A stretch of 64,000 nt of DNA, taken from the NCBI RefSeq assembly GCF_003994235.2, contig NZ_RYFG02000103.1, positions 1-64,000 of the forward strand, given 5' to 3'. The DNA is from Candidatus Methylobacter oryzae. GTDB lineage: Bacteria > Pseudomonadota > Gammaproteobacteria > Methylococcales > Methylomonadaceae. A program made the translations under genes and the position numbers. This document shows, in pieces, positions 8,657-16,727 of this stretch. The stretch's first letter is position 1, and the number at the start of each line of letters is the position of its first letter. The notes under the pieces were generated by a model. The model did not search any database, was not told where the DNA came from, and saw only the letters and a program-made list of their open reading frames with translations.

Positions 8657-8760
8657 AGTTCGAATACAAACCCGTAATTCGGAAGGTTTAGCGTTTGGTG
8701 AAAACAATTTCCTTAAAAAGCACTTAGAGGCTATTTGAACACAATCTCCGGCGTGCTTTA

Positions 8761-9309
8761 ATGACACACTTAATAAAAAACGCACGGTGGCCCAAAATGA
8801 GACAACTATTCAACACCTTGAAACGCAATTATTTGCTGATGCTGCCGCCGGCACTGTTTTTTTTTCTATCGTTCAGCTTGCTGAAGCTGACTGAAAATTT
8901 GATTCTCCGTGAATACGGCATTTCGATGACCAGTTTTGCAGGCGCTGCAATTGGCGCGCTGATTATCGCCAAAGTAGTCTTGGTTGTTGACCATTTACCG
9001 TTCACTACTAAATTTTCCGGTAAACCCCTGCTTCATAACGTTATTTGGAAAAGCGGCATTTACTTTGCCGCGACATTCACGTTTCGCTACGTTGAACAGA
9101 TGGTTTCGTTCCTGCGGGAATACGGGGATTTTACAACGGCTAACCAGCACCTGTTGGCAGGCATCGTTTGGCCGCATTTCTGGTTAATTCAGATTTGGCT
9201 GGTGATTTTATTGTTTATTTATTGCGCTGTGCGGGAATTGATTCGGGCGATAGGAACGGAAGAAGTCATGCGTTTGTTTCTTGGCGCGGGTAGGGGAGAT
9301 ACGAGATAA
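8761..9309 (+). CDS. Integral membrane protein, unknown
   Basis: 182 aa with about four hydrophobic helices: LLMLPPALFFFLSFSLL, FAGAAIGALIIAKVVLVVD, a middle segment near IWKSGIYFAATFTF, and HFWLIQIWLVILLFIYCAV. The C-terminus (REL IRAIGTEEVMRLF) is charged. I do not recognise a named family. No convincing ribosome binding site precedes the first ATG; the internal ATG at 8797 (MRQLFN) is an alternative start. It is the first gene after the tmRNA duplicate. Confidence 0.65.
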   Translation: MTHLIKNARWPKMRQLFNTLKRNYLLMLPPALFFFLSFSLLKLTENLILREYGISMTSFAGAAIGALIIAKVVLVVDHLPFTTKFSGKPLLHNVIWKSGIYFAATFTFRYVEQMVSFLREYGDFTTANQHLLAGIVWPHFWLIQIWLVILLFIYCAVRELIRAIGTEEVMRLFLGAGRGDTR

Positions 9310-9310
9310 A

Positions 9311-9545
9311 GCTGTAAGGAGGACTCGCCGTTAGGCAATCCACCCACGACGACAGCTTATAACCAACGTTGCGCGAGTGAGGCGGTTTGCTCGGCAACTG
9401 CTCCTGCGTTGCTAAGCCACAAGGATGTGGCGAATGCAGAAAATGCATGGAGCATTTTTCTGCCTACCTCCTGCATGACCCACAGGGATGTGGGGAATGC
9501 AGATATTGCAGGAGCAAATATCTGTCCATGCAAGTCGTGGCGCGA
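9311..9545. repeat. Composite repeat region with two similar hairpins
   Basis: Two parts. First, 9311-9380 (GCTGTAAGGAGGACTCG and onward) resembles 15414-15485. Second, two successive units each begin GGATGTGG and carry a hairpin: 9436-9463 with arms GCAGAAAATGC/GCATTTTTCTGC, and 9499-9524 with arms GCAGATATTGC/GCAAATATCTG. The hairpin arms differ between units but pairing is kept, suggesting selection or gene-conversion-like spread of a structured repeat. It extends the downstream reading frame artificially, so the lipoprotein start is placed at 9580. Confidence 0.75.
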
Positions 9546-9579
9546 AACCACCCCTACGGGACTAGCCAATAGGATCGGC

Positions 9580-10227
9580 ATGATGAAGCGTGTCTGTTTT
9601 ATGTTCATTATCCTTGCGGTTTCAGCGTGCAGCTCTGTTGTCCCGCCTCCCTGCTCGCGTTCGATGACGGGCGACGTGGCGTATGTTGTCGATCACGGGT
9701 GGCATGTTGAGATCGGTATTCCCGTTGAAGAGCTGGATCGGAATATGTCGTTCTACCGAAAAATCTTTCCCGGCGCTCGCGTGATTATGTTCAGTTATGG
9801 CAAACAGACGTTTTTTACCGCGCCAAAGCACACCATCAATGATTATGTGCTGGGTCCCTTTCCTGGCCCGGCAGTGATTCAAGTTGTCGGACTTAGTGTC
9901 GCACCGGCACAGGCTTATTTTTCCGAAAATACCGTCACGCTGCTTTTGCCACCGAATGGCAGCCAATTGCTGTCGGCTTATATCTGGAAAGATATTGTTA
10001 AGGACGCATCCGGAAAGCCTAAGATAGCCGCGTACAGCCATGATCCCGCCGGATTGTTTTACGAAGCGCAAAGCGAATATAACCTGTTACACACCTGCAA
10101 TACTTGGGTGGCCGACGCACTACATGATTCAGGGCTTTCGGTGTCCGGCGACAACGTAATCTTATCCAATCAAGTAATGGCCCGTATTGCCGAAGCTGCC
10201 GTAGAACAGTGTAAAGTTTTACCGTGA
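9580..10227 (+). CDS. DUF2459 family lipoprotein
   Basis: 215-aa lipoprotein. The start at 9580 is preceded by an AGGATCGG stretch and gives a proper signal with lipobox AVSAC (Cys17). The mature domain VAYVVDHGWHVEIGIPVEEL is the signature of DUF2459 (TIGR02117), first named from urease-region genes in some bacteria. The later HTCNTWVADALHDSGL block has Cys, Asn and Trp spaced as in a papain-like or NlpC-like fold, but this is inference. The last 9 bp overlap the convergent small lipoprotein. Confidence 0.85.
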   Translation: MMKRVCFMFIILAVSACSSVVPPPCSRSMTGDVAYVVDHGWHVEIGIPVEELDRNMSFYRKIFPGARVIMFSYGKQTFFTAPKHTINDYVLGPFPGPAVIQVVGLSVAPAQAYFSENTVTLLLPPNGSQLLSAYIWKDIVKDASGKPKIAAYSHDPAGLFYEAQSEYNLLHTCNTWVADALHDSGLSVSGDNVILSNQVMARIAEAAVEQCKVLP

Positions 10228-10404
10228 GCCTATTTTCGGCGAGTCGGTTTTGTCATCGGGCGAAACGATCATTTTGGCATTAGGCGGAACGACGACATTA
10301 ACGTCGCTTGGCCTTGACGGACCGCCGCCGCTGCTGGAAACGCAGGCGCTAAGAACCGGCACGGCAAGGATGAAAAAGACTGGAATGATGTTTTTAGGTT
10401 TCAT
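10219..10404 (-). CDS. Small lipoprotein, unknown
   Basis: 61-aa protein with a clear lipoprotein signal (lipobox VLSAC, Cys21) and a short Ser/Gly/Pro-rich mature part. A strong GGAGGT ribosome binding site lies a few bases upstream of the start, supporting that it is real. It ends inside the convergent DUF2459 gene. The gene-free stretch 10405-10710 behind it shows no further gene. Confidence 0.65.
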   Translation of the reverse strand: MKPKNIIPVFFILAVPVLSACVSSSGGGPSRPSDVNVVVPPNAKMIVSPDDKTDSPKIGSR

Positions 10405-10711
10405 TGCAAACCTCCATTTTGTCTTGAATCTTGAATAACCTGTTCGCGATTGAATTTAACCCGACTTATGTCGCGGATTTCTGAATTCGAATTGATCGGC
10501 AACCTTCCTTGATTTTGCTTTGTTCGGCTCTGCTTTGAACTTGAGCTTCAATCGCTTAGAGCGAATTACGGCACGATTGCCCGCTTTACTTGCTAAATTT
10601 TTACCTTACTCGCAATTTTGAATGCGGTCGGTGCGCCGGCGAACATTGATTAATGGCAAAGGAGCTGTCAACCGGCTGGCAAAAAGTTAGGAATGACATT
10701 CCGGTAAATAC

Positions 10712-10737
10712 AAAGAAGCCGGTATAAAACCGGCTTC
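10712..10737 (-). terminator. Terminator of the SmbP-like gene
   Basis: A perfect 9-bp stem (GAAGCCGGT at 10715-10723, ACCGGCTTC at 10729-10737) with a short loop. On the minus strand it is followed by TTTGTATTT. It lies 30 bp beyond the stop codon of the SmbP-like gene. Confidence 0.65.
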
Positions 10738-10766
10738 CGTTAATTCAATATACCGCTATTTACGAT

Positions 10767-11096
10767 TTACGTATTAGCGCCCTGGATTTCGGTTATTGCC
10801 GCGTTAACGTGGGATTTAGCCTGGTCAGCATGGCCCAGATTGCCCTCGTTAATAGCCTCTTCCAGGTGGTTGGAAGCCGATTGCATGTGTTTTTGTGAAG
10901 CGCCTTTAAGAACGATAGCCGACGCCAAACTATGTTCCAATGCCGCGCTTGCCTGCTTCACAATTTCCTTAGCATCGCTTGCTTTAGCCGCCGCATTCGC
11001 ACTTTCAAGAGCGGCCTTTCCATGAGTTTCAACTGCAAAAGCGGCAGTGCTGGCTGCCAATAATAAACTTGAGCAAATCAGTGTTATTTTTTTCAT
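10767..11096 (-). CDS. SmbP-like small metal-binding protein
   Basis: 109-aa exported protein with a signal peptide ending AAFA near residue 21. The mature part is helical, with Ala/His-rich heptad-like blocks such as HLEEAINEGNLGHADQAKSH. This resembles SmbP, the small periplasmic metal-binding protein of Nitrosomonas, but with fewer His residues, so metal binding is less certain. It is monocistronic with its own terminator. The 332-bp gap 11097-11428 before the next gene holds a weak copy of the ACCACTCTACGGAACT repeat motif but no gene I can support. Confidence 0.7.
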   Translation of the reverse strand: MKKITLICSSLLLAASTAAFAVETHGKAALESANAAAKASDAKEIVKQASAALEHSLASAIVLKGASQKHMQSASNHLEEAINEGNLGHADQAKSHVNAAITEIQGANT

Positions 11097-11428
11097 TCTT
11101 ATTCACCATCAATAGTCAAATTATTTAATACAGTATCTGGTTTAGGAAAAAACAAATTTCCCGATGCCCATGTGGGGATGGCGGGGATTTTTTTCAAGTA
11201 GCTCAAACTCAAATTGTTCAAGATTTTTTGCGGCGAAGTTGGGGCGCTCTCAATTTTCTTCCAAATTTATTCTTAGTTTCTGAGATTTGTAAGGATATGC
11301 TTTCAAATGGGTTTGGTACATTAACTTGAGACTTGGTGTTGGCCGTGCCGAAGAATATAGAGGCTACTGGCTGGCGCAAAACCACTCTACGGAACTCAAT
11401 GTGGAATTTTGAAAGAGAGAATTAAAGT

Positions 11429-13297
11429 ATGTGCAATAAGCGTGAACAGATCGATAACTTCCTTAAATACTATTACAAGGCGAATCCATCTCCACGGTAT
11501 GCGGTACTGATTAAAGGAAAATGGGGATCAGGTAAAACATGGTTCGTTGAGCGCTCTGCCGGTCAATTAAGAAAAGATGGAGGCAAAGCTTTATATGTAA
11601 GTCTGTATGGAATTTCTAATACGAACGAAATCGAAGAAGCACTATTTAGTCAGCTTCACCCAGTGTTAGCTAGCAAAAAAATGGTTCTAGCTGGCCGAGT
11701 TCTAAAAGGTTTTATTAAGGGAACACTGAAGATTGATATCGATGGGGATAATAAGGATGACGGAACTCTATCAATAGCAGTGCCTGAGCTCAATTTGTCC
11801 GAAGATTTGAATAATACTGATGGGCATGTTCTGATTTTCGATGATATAGAGCGATGTAAAATTCAAATCGACCATTTGTTTGGATATATCAATTACTTTG
11901 TCGAGCATGGTGGGCACAAGGTTGTGTTAGTGGCGAATGAAGAGGAAATTTTAAATGATTCGAGTGATAGCAATAAAGGTTATGAACGTATCAAAGAAAA
12001 GCTTATTGGGAAAACTTTTGAGATTGAGGCTGATTTAGAAAGTGCGTTGAATGCTTTTATAAATGAATTTGGTGGTGATTATCAAACATTAATTAAAAGC
12101 CATAAGCAGCTCATCAAAGATTTATATAAAGCGTCTAAATATGAAAATTTGAGAAATTTAAGGCAAGCTATTCTTGAATTCGAGCGTATCGTGTTTGAAA
12201 TAAATGAAGAGTTCCTCAAGTGCGATAATTCCAACCAATTTATACAAGATATGTTGAGCGCGTTTCTGATCTATACATTTGAAGTACGTAGTGGACAATT
12301 AAAAGCATCAGATATATCAAGTATTTCAGCTGGTATGTTTGCCTCATTATGGAATAAAAAAGATGAGTCCCCTTTTAAGAATTTAAAAAGTAAGTATTTA
12401 GGTTTTGTTTGGTGCGATAGTCCACTACCTGATTCAATGTGGTCTAATATTATTGAAACCGGGTTAATTGATTCAAAATCTCTAAACGAAGCAATTCGCT
12501 CTTGTACATATTTTTCAAACAAAACGACACCTGAATGGCAGCATCTATGGCGCTTCTATGAATTAAGTGACGAAGACATGGAATCGACATTAAAGGAGGT
12601 TGTTGAAAAGTTTAGTAGCAAACAATACAACCAAGTTGGTGTTGTCTTACATGTGGCAGGTACTCTGCTGAGCTTGGCAGATCATGGCCTCTATTCGAAT
12701 ACGAAAGAACATATTATTAGAGAAACTCAAGATAATATTAATATTCTAATAAAAAATAGAAATTTGGATATATATCGCATTGACTTTCATGCAATATCTA
12801 ATGGTTGGGGAGGGCTTGGGTTTAATAGCGGCGATACCTCTGAGTTTAGATCATTATTAAAGTATTTCAAAGATTCCATAAACCAGAGCCTAGAAGACAA
12901 TCTTCCAGCTGAAGCAGACAAATTGTTAAATATGATGCAACAAGATCCTATTGTTTTTGCAAAAATGCTTTTTGAAATTAATGAGGAAAATAATCATTTT
13001 TACAATAAACCGATCCTAACATATATCGAACCTGAAACATTTGTTAATAAGGTTATCGCGAGCCTGCCTAGAATATATTATCCTTTATTAACTGCATTTG
13101 AATCTAGATATAATGTTTCTTATATATCTGATATTTTACCAGAATTGAAATGGATTCATAAAGTGCAGGAGCTTGTAAATCAAGAGATTAAATCTCGATC
13201 TGGAAAAATTAGTGGAGTTCAACTAGATTATTTAAGCCAGCGAATGACTAAGTGCATTACATTGTTGAGCGATAATAAGAGAAAGCAAATTGGGTGA
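11429..13297 (+). CDS. KAP-type P-loop NTPase
   Basis: 622-aa protein of the KAP family of P-loop NTPases. Walker A is GKWGSGKT at residues 30-37, Walker B is VLIFDDIERC at 134-143, and VVLVANEEEI at 165-174 looks like the sensor strand. The KLIGKTFEIE segment that follows is typical of this fold. The remaining ~400 residues are helical and not recognised. The base composition is clearly more AT-rich than the neighbouring housekeeping genes, suggesting horizontal transfer. KAP-type ATPases occur in several anti-phage systems (for example QatA). A membrane protein gene follows on the same strand about 100 bp downstream. Confidence 0.82.
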   Translation: MCNKREQIDNFLKYYYKANPSPRYAVLIKGKWGSGKTWFVERSAGQLRKDGGKALYVSLYGISNTNEIEEALFSQLHPVLASKKMVLAGRVLKGFIKGTLKIDIDGDNKDDGTLSIAVPELNLSEDLNNTDGHVLIFDDIERCKIQIDHLFGYINYFVEHGGHKVVLVANEEEILNDSSDSNKGYERIKEKLIGKTFEIEADLESALNAFINEFGGDYQTLIKSHKQLIKDLYKASKYENLRNLRQAILEFERIVFEINEEFLKCDNSNQFIQDMLSAFLIYTFEVRSGQLKASDISSISAGMFASLWNKKDESPFKNLKSKYLGFVWCDSPLPDSMWSNIIETGLIDSKSLNEAIRSCTYFSNKTTPEWQHLWRFYELSDEDMESTLKEVVEKFSSKQYNQVGVVLHVAGTLLSLADHGLYSNTKEHIIRETQDNINILIKNRNLDIYRIDFHAISNGWGGLGFNSGDTSEFRSLLKYFKDSINQSLEDNLPAEADKLLNMMQQDPIVFAKMLFEINEENNHFYNKPILTYIEPETFVNKVIASLPRIYYPLLTAFESRYNVSYISDILPELKWIHKVQELVNQEIKSRSGKISGVQLDYLSQRMTKCITLLSDNKRKQIG

Positions 13298-13399
13298 CGC
13301 CTTATCGTTGCTCAATACTCAGCTGCTCCGACCTGTTGGGCAGCCCACCCTATGCGACTGTAAGTTATTAACTTTCAAAATTATCATTCATTTAAATAG

Positions 13400-14155
13400 A
13401 TGGAAGAGCTACGAAGATTATCAATTCAATACTATCAGAACACGGTGGGTATTAGATTTTTTGGAATCAAGGGTGGAGCATTCTTGTTTTTCTCTACCCC
13501 ATTTTTACTTATTTCTCTCTATTTAGATTTTGAACTTCATGCCGAAAATTTGATATTGCTACCGATATCTGTATGTGTTTTTCTCTGGGAAAAGGCTAAA
13601 AAAGAATATGACCAAAATCTAATTCGTCATTTAAGTTTTTACTCGCATTTAGAGAGCAAAAAGGTTTCAGATCACAAAGCCTTATTTCTTCATGAGCTAA
13701 CATACCATGTTGCCCCTTCATTATTTGAAACTATGAAGATATTTAAAGAAATCGTTGAAACCCACAATAAGAATAGAAACTTTGTTCTTGATAATATTGG
13801 GTATCATTTTTCAAGGTTCTTATACGACCCTGAATCCAAAAATAGAATACTTAGTTTGATAATTTATTTGATTAGCTTAATAGCTGTATTAACTGTAATA
13901 AAACCTGAAAGTCAATACAGTATATATGAAGTGATTCAAGATATTCCGATGGATGTAGTGAAAAGCTATTTATTATTTTCATTATTCTTCATAATATTTG
14001 GGTATTTTGTGATTGTTATACCGGTTATGTTTGTCGTTACTTATGTGGCTGTTCCTATTTTATTGAAATTCTCGTCCGTAGCTGTATTGTCACGTTTTTT
14101 CATTTCGGAACTGAATCGATACTCGTATCTTGAACAGGGCCTTAGATTGGGCTGA
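13400..14155 (+). CDS. Membrane protein, partner of the KAP NTPase (inferred)
   Basis: 251 aa, with hydrophobic segments near the N-terminus (AFLFFSTPFLLISLYL, LILLPISVCVFLW), a central soluble helical part, and two to three helices in the C-terminal third (IIYLISLIAVLTVI, YLLFSLFFIIFGYFVIV, FVVTYVAVPILL). No family recognised. Strongly AT-rich like the NTPase gene before it. No good ribosome binding site is visible. Its last bases fall within a repeat that also flanks the next gene. Confidence 0.7.
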   Translation: MEELRRLSIQYYQNTVGIRFFGIKGGAFLFFSTPFLLISLYLDFELHAENLILLPISVCVFLWEKAKKEYDQNLIRHLSFYSHLESKKVSDHKALFLHELTYHVAPSLFETMKIFKEIVETHNKNRNFVLDNIGYHFSRFLYDPESKNRILSLIIYLISLIAVLTVIKPESQYSIYEVIQDIPMDVVKSYLLFSLFFIIFGYFVIVIPVMFVVTYVAVPILLKFSSVAVLSRFFISELNRYSYLEQGLRLG

Positions 14156-14214
14156 TGTATGAAGCCCAATACTTCGCGGCTCCGATCTGTTGGGCTTCCT
14201 TGCCTCAGCCCAAC
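14147..14214. repeat. TTGGGCT...AAGCCCAA dispersed repeat
   Basis: Inverted-repeat unit with TTGGGCTGATGTATGAAGCC, CGGCTCCGAT and TTGGGCTT elements. A close copy lies at 14587-14628 and a diverged one at about 13290-13350 (TGCTCCGACCTGTTGGGC). The three copies separate the KAP NTPase, the membrane protein, the orphan antitoxin and the exonuclease-like gene, and supply some of their stop codons. Confidence 0.65.
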
Positions 14215-14281
14215 GCACTGTCCAAAAAACATTAGCTTATAATCAGTTTTAGAAAAGCCAATAAACGCGAGGTTAAGCACT

Positions 14282-14554
14282 ATGAAAACCAATCCTGAAT
14301 TGATGGATAACGATAATCCGGAATGGACGGACAAAGATTTCAAAAATGCCGTCCCGTTTTCAGCTTTGCCTGAATCGTTACAAACTAAACTGCGCGGAAT
14401 AAAAGGGCGCGGTAAGCAGAAATCACCTACCAAGGTGTCCACTACCGTCCGTTTCGACAGCGACGTTCTGGATGCATTTCGCGCTACCGGCAGAGGTTGG
14501 CAGGCTCGGATGAATGAAGCGCTCAAAGAGTGGCTTAAAGACCATGCCGCTTGA
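14282..14554 (+). CDS. Orphan BrnA/DUF4415-type antitoxin
   Basis: 90 aa. The C-terminal half (KVSTTVRFDSDVLDAFRA then GWQARMNEALKEWL) is the ribbon-helix-helix end of BrnA-type DUF4415 proteins. Normally a BrnT toxin gene lies directly upstream and overlaps, but here the preceding 126 bp hold only a repeat and no toxin frame. It is therefore an orphan antitoxin or a remnant of a module. Confidence 0.78.
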   Translation: MKTNPELMDNDNPEWTDKDFKNAVPFSALPESLQTKLRGIKGRGKQKSPTKVSTTVRFDSDVLDAFRATGRGWQARMNEALKEWLKDHAA

Positions 14555-14586
14555 TAAGACTGTAACCATCGGCATTAGCGCGTAGG

Positions 14587-14628
14587 TTGGGCTGAGGTAC
14601 GAAGCCCAACACTTTGCGGCTCCGATGC
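14587..14628. repeat. TTGGGCT...AAGCCCAA dispersed repeat, second copy
   Basis: Contains TTGGGCTGAGGTACGAAGCC followed by CGGCTCCGAT, nearly identical to 14150-14195. An ATG inside it (14625) opens the reading frame of the next gene but probably is not its start. Confidence 0.65.
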
Positions 14629-14678
14629 GTTTTCTTGCACATCAATTCAAACCACAAAAACCAATCCCTACACTTATT

Positions 14679-15299
14679 ATGAATCCCCGCCAATTCCTAG
14701 AAAGGCCAACAAAAGAAGCCATTCGCGAACTGCCGAAGTTCGAAGGATTGCCGCTACAAAAAATTTGTTTAGTGCGTACGGCAGACGATTTACTTTTTGC
14801 GCGCGATGAAATCTTCAACGCGAGTCACGTCGGCTTCGATACCGAGAGCAAGCCGAACTTCGTCGTCAATCAACCGAAAACCGGTCCTCATCTTGTCCAA
14901 ATCGCCACCGGTCAGCATGCGTTTTTGTTTACGCTTAACGATTCGCCGGGCAATGAGCTGCTCAGCGAGATTATCCGCTCGGATAAAATTGTAAAGGTAG
15001 GTTTTGGGCTCAAGTCGGATCGCGGCCCGCTCTACAACAAATTGGGCGCTATGCTTCAGCCGACTATAGAGCTATGCGCGGCGGTACGCCGTTTAGGCTA
15101 TAAACAGCAAGTTGGCGTGCAAGCGGCGGTAGCGGTTGTGTTGGGTCGGTATTTGCAAAAATCCAAGAAACTGACAACCTCGAATTGGGCCGCTAAAACA
15201 CTGTCCGACCGCCAATTGCTCTATGCGGCAGACGATGCCTATGCCAGCCTTTGCGTATACCGCGAGCTTGTAAGGGTTGCGCCCCATGTGCTGCGTTAA
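14679..15299 (+). CDS. DEDD-type 3'-5' exonuclease-like protein (RNase D-like)
   Basis: 206 aa from the ATG at 14679 (MNPRQF); an earlier in-frame ATG at 14625 falls inside a repeat. Exo I motif is VGFDTESK (Asp and Glu), Exo II is the VGFGLKSDRG block, and Exo III is YAADDAY (YxxxD, DEDDy type). The protein is the nuclease domain alone, without the HRDC domain of true RNase D. Such stand-alone proteins are annotated as 3'-5' exonucleases of RNA or DNA ends. The stop codon lies in the first bases of a palindromic repeat. Confidence 0.83.
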   Translation: MNPRQFLERPTKEAIRELPKFEGLPLQKICLVRTADDLLFARDEIFNASHVGFDTESKPNFVVNQPKTGPHLVQIATGQHAFLFTLNDSPGNELLSEIIRSDKIVKVGFGLKSDRGPLYNKLGAMLQPTIELCAAVRRLGYKQQVGVQAAVAVVLGRYLQKSKKLTTSNWAAKTLSDRQLLYAADDAYASLCVYRELVRVAPHVLR

Positions 15300-15403
15300 G
15301 TTAAGCCGTTCATGGTTCGACAGGGCTCTCCTGAGTTTATCGAAGCCTGCCATGAGCTGGTCGAATGGGGCTCACCACGAGCGGCTTAACTTAACGGCAG
15401 TGA
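15295..15403. repeat. Long palindromic repeat, GTTAAGTTAAGCCGTT family
   Basis: The outer arms GTTAAGTTAAGCCGTT and GCGGCTTAACTTAAC are complementary over about 15 bp. The inside carries GAGTTTATCGAAG and GAGCTGGTCGAA. A related element lies at 50866-50992. No transposase is inside, so it resembles a REP/MITE-type element. Confidence 0.75.
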
Positions 15404-15569
15404 TTGGCTCAAAGCTGCAAGGCTGACTCGTCACTAGGCAATCTACCTCATGATGACAGGCTGTAATCCGCGTTGTACGAATGCTTATTTTATGTCTGCG
15501 ATTTAGTGAAACAGGGCTATATTAGGCATGTTCTTTTAGTATCCGAAAAAACAGACACGGGAGAAAAAC

Positions 15570-15743
15570 ATGATGACGTCCTCCACCGCTGCCAGACTTA
15601 AATGCGCGCTGGCTCTTATTATCTTTATGCTGATTCCTATACTTCCCGTCACCGGTACGATAGGACTATTTATCTTGATTTTCCGGCCTATCTGGTTTAA
15701 GAGGCTTGTTGATGATGTGTATGCCGGTAAAGACGACGGCTAG
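15570..15743 (+). CDS. Small single-pass membrane protein (57 aa)
   Basis: A 57-codon frame with ribosome binding site GGGAGA at the right distance. It begins with a tandem ATG pair. The hydrophobic segments ALALIIFMLIPILPV and GTIGLFILIF make one long or two short membrane helices, followed by a charged tail (RLVDDVYAGKDDG). It is reminiscent of PspC/YqaE-like or other stress mini-proteins, but no family is recognised. Confidence 0.55.
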   Translation: MMTSSTAARLKCALALIIFMLIPILPVTGTIGLFILIFRPIWFKRLVDDVYAGKDDG

Positions 15744-16153
15744 CCTTTCAGGAATAACGTAGACTCAAAAATAGCCTTTTAGCGTCGAAGCGAAATCAAT
15801 GCAGATGCGCGCCACTTGGTTTTTATTTATAAAAGACAGAAAAGGGGCCGGCAGCTTATAGATTCATATGGTTGAAGAGTAAAAAGGTGTGGTTAAAGAG
15901 TTCAACCGTACCTCGCTAAAGCATAACGATACGCAAGGCCAACTCAACCCCGTCAATGGGCTTTAACAGCGCGGGCCGGATCAAGTCATTGGTTTTTAAC
16001 CGGACTAAGAGCATACGCCTGAGCTATTCCCGGTAAGGTATTGCGTGTATGACGGTATTTAAGCTGTATTGATGAGCTTATCGTTAAGCACAACAGGTCC
16101 GTAAATACTGGCGTTGACCAAGATATAGGGATTATTTGAGGATTGGAAGCAGG
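15744..16153. other. Gene-free stretch
   Basis: About 400 bp with no supported gene on either strand. All frames are broken by stops, and I see no clear hairpin or promoter. It could be decayed accessory DNA. Confidence 0.5.
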
Positions 16154-16342
16154 TCAATCGTCCGTTTGGTCGCTTAAGCGGCGTCTGCGAGGGGGCTTTT
16201 GCTTTTCGTCATTAAAAGTCGGCGACTGCATGATGTTTTCAAGGTCTTCTATCAAACCGATTAGGCAGATTCCGTTACTCTCTCGAACTTCTTTTAAGAA
16301 ATCGATGGTTATTTCCAGTAATGATTCATTGATCAGCTTCAT
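16154..16342 (-). CDS. Small protein, unknown (62 aa)
   Basis: 62 aa, with a helical N-terminal half (MKLINESLLEITIDFLKEVR) and a basic, disordered tail rich in Pro and Arg. A perfect AGGAGG ribosome binding site precedes the ATG by the usual distance, which is the main support. No family recognised. The stretch 16343-16727 upstream contains a GCAGGCGAAGC-type repeat hairpin but no gene I can support. Confidence 0.55.
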   Translation of the reverse strand: MKLINESLLEITIDFLKEVRESNGICLIGLIEDLENIMQSPTFNDEKQKPPRRRRLSDQTDD

Positions 16343-16727
16343 AGTAACCTCCTATTCAAAGTTGGTTGGGCCTGCGCATTCTATGTAAAAAATCAATATA
16401 ATCAATCAGCAAGACTACCCAATTTGCTTCGCAGCACTATCGAATTGACGATTTTCCAAATCGCAAAAATAACTTCCCGGATTAGAATGATGTAGGAGCG
16501 ACTTTTGCCGACAAATCGGGACGTTATTGGTAGCTGGCGGTGGTTATGTGTTTTTTGTGGTTCGGCAATTGCAGTTGGCAAGAGCAATAAAGACTTGAGT
16601 TAAAGCTTTCCTGTGTTTTGGAATGCAAGCTCTGTTTGTAAAGCAGGCGAAGCTTTTGCTCCTGCTTACGCCCCTCGCCTGCGTCCATGCAGGCGAAGCC
16701 TGCACTCCGGTTTCGGGCAAAATAGGG

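Noticed and set aside
15744-16153. Decayed transposase
   Set aside because: I looked for DDE or HTH motifs in all frames and saw only short broken segments without recognisable similarity.
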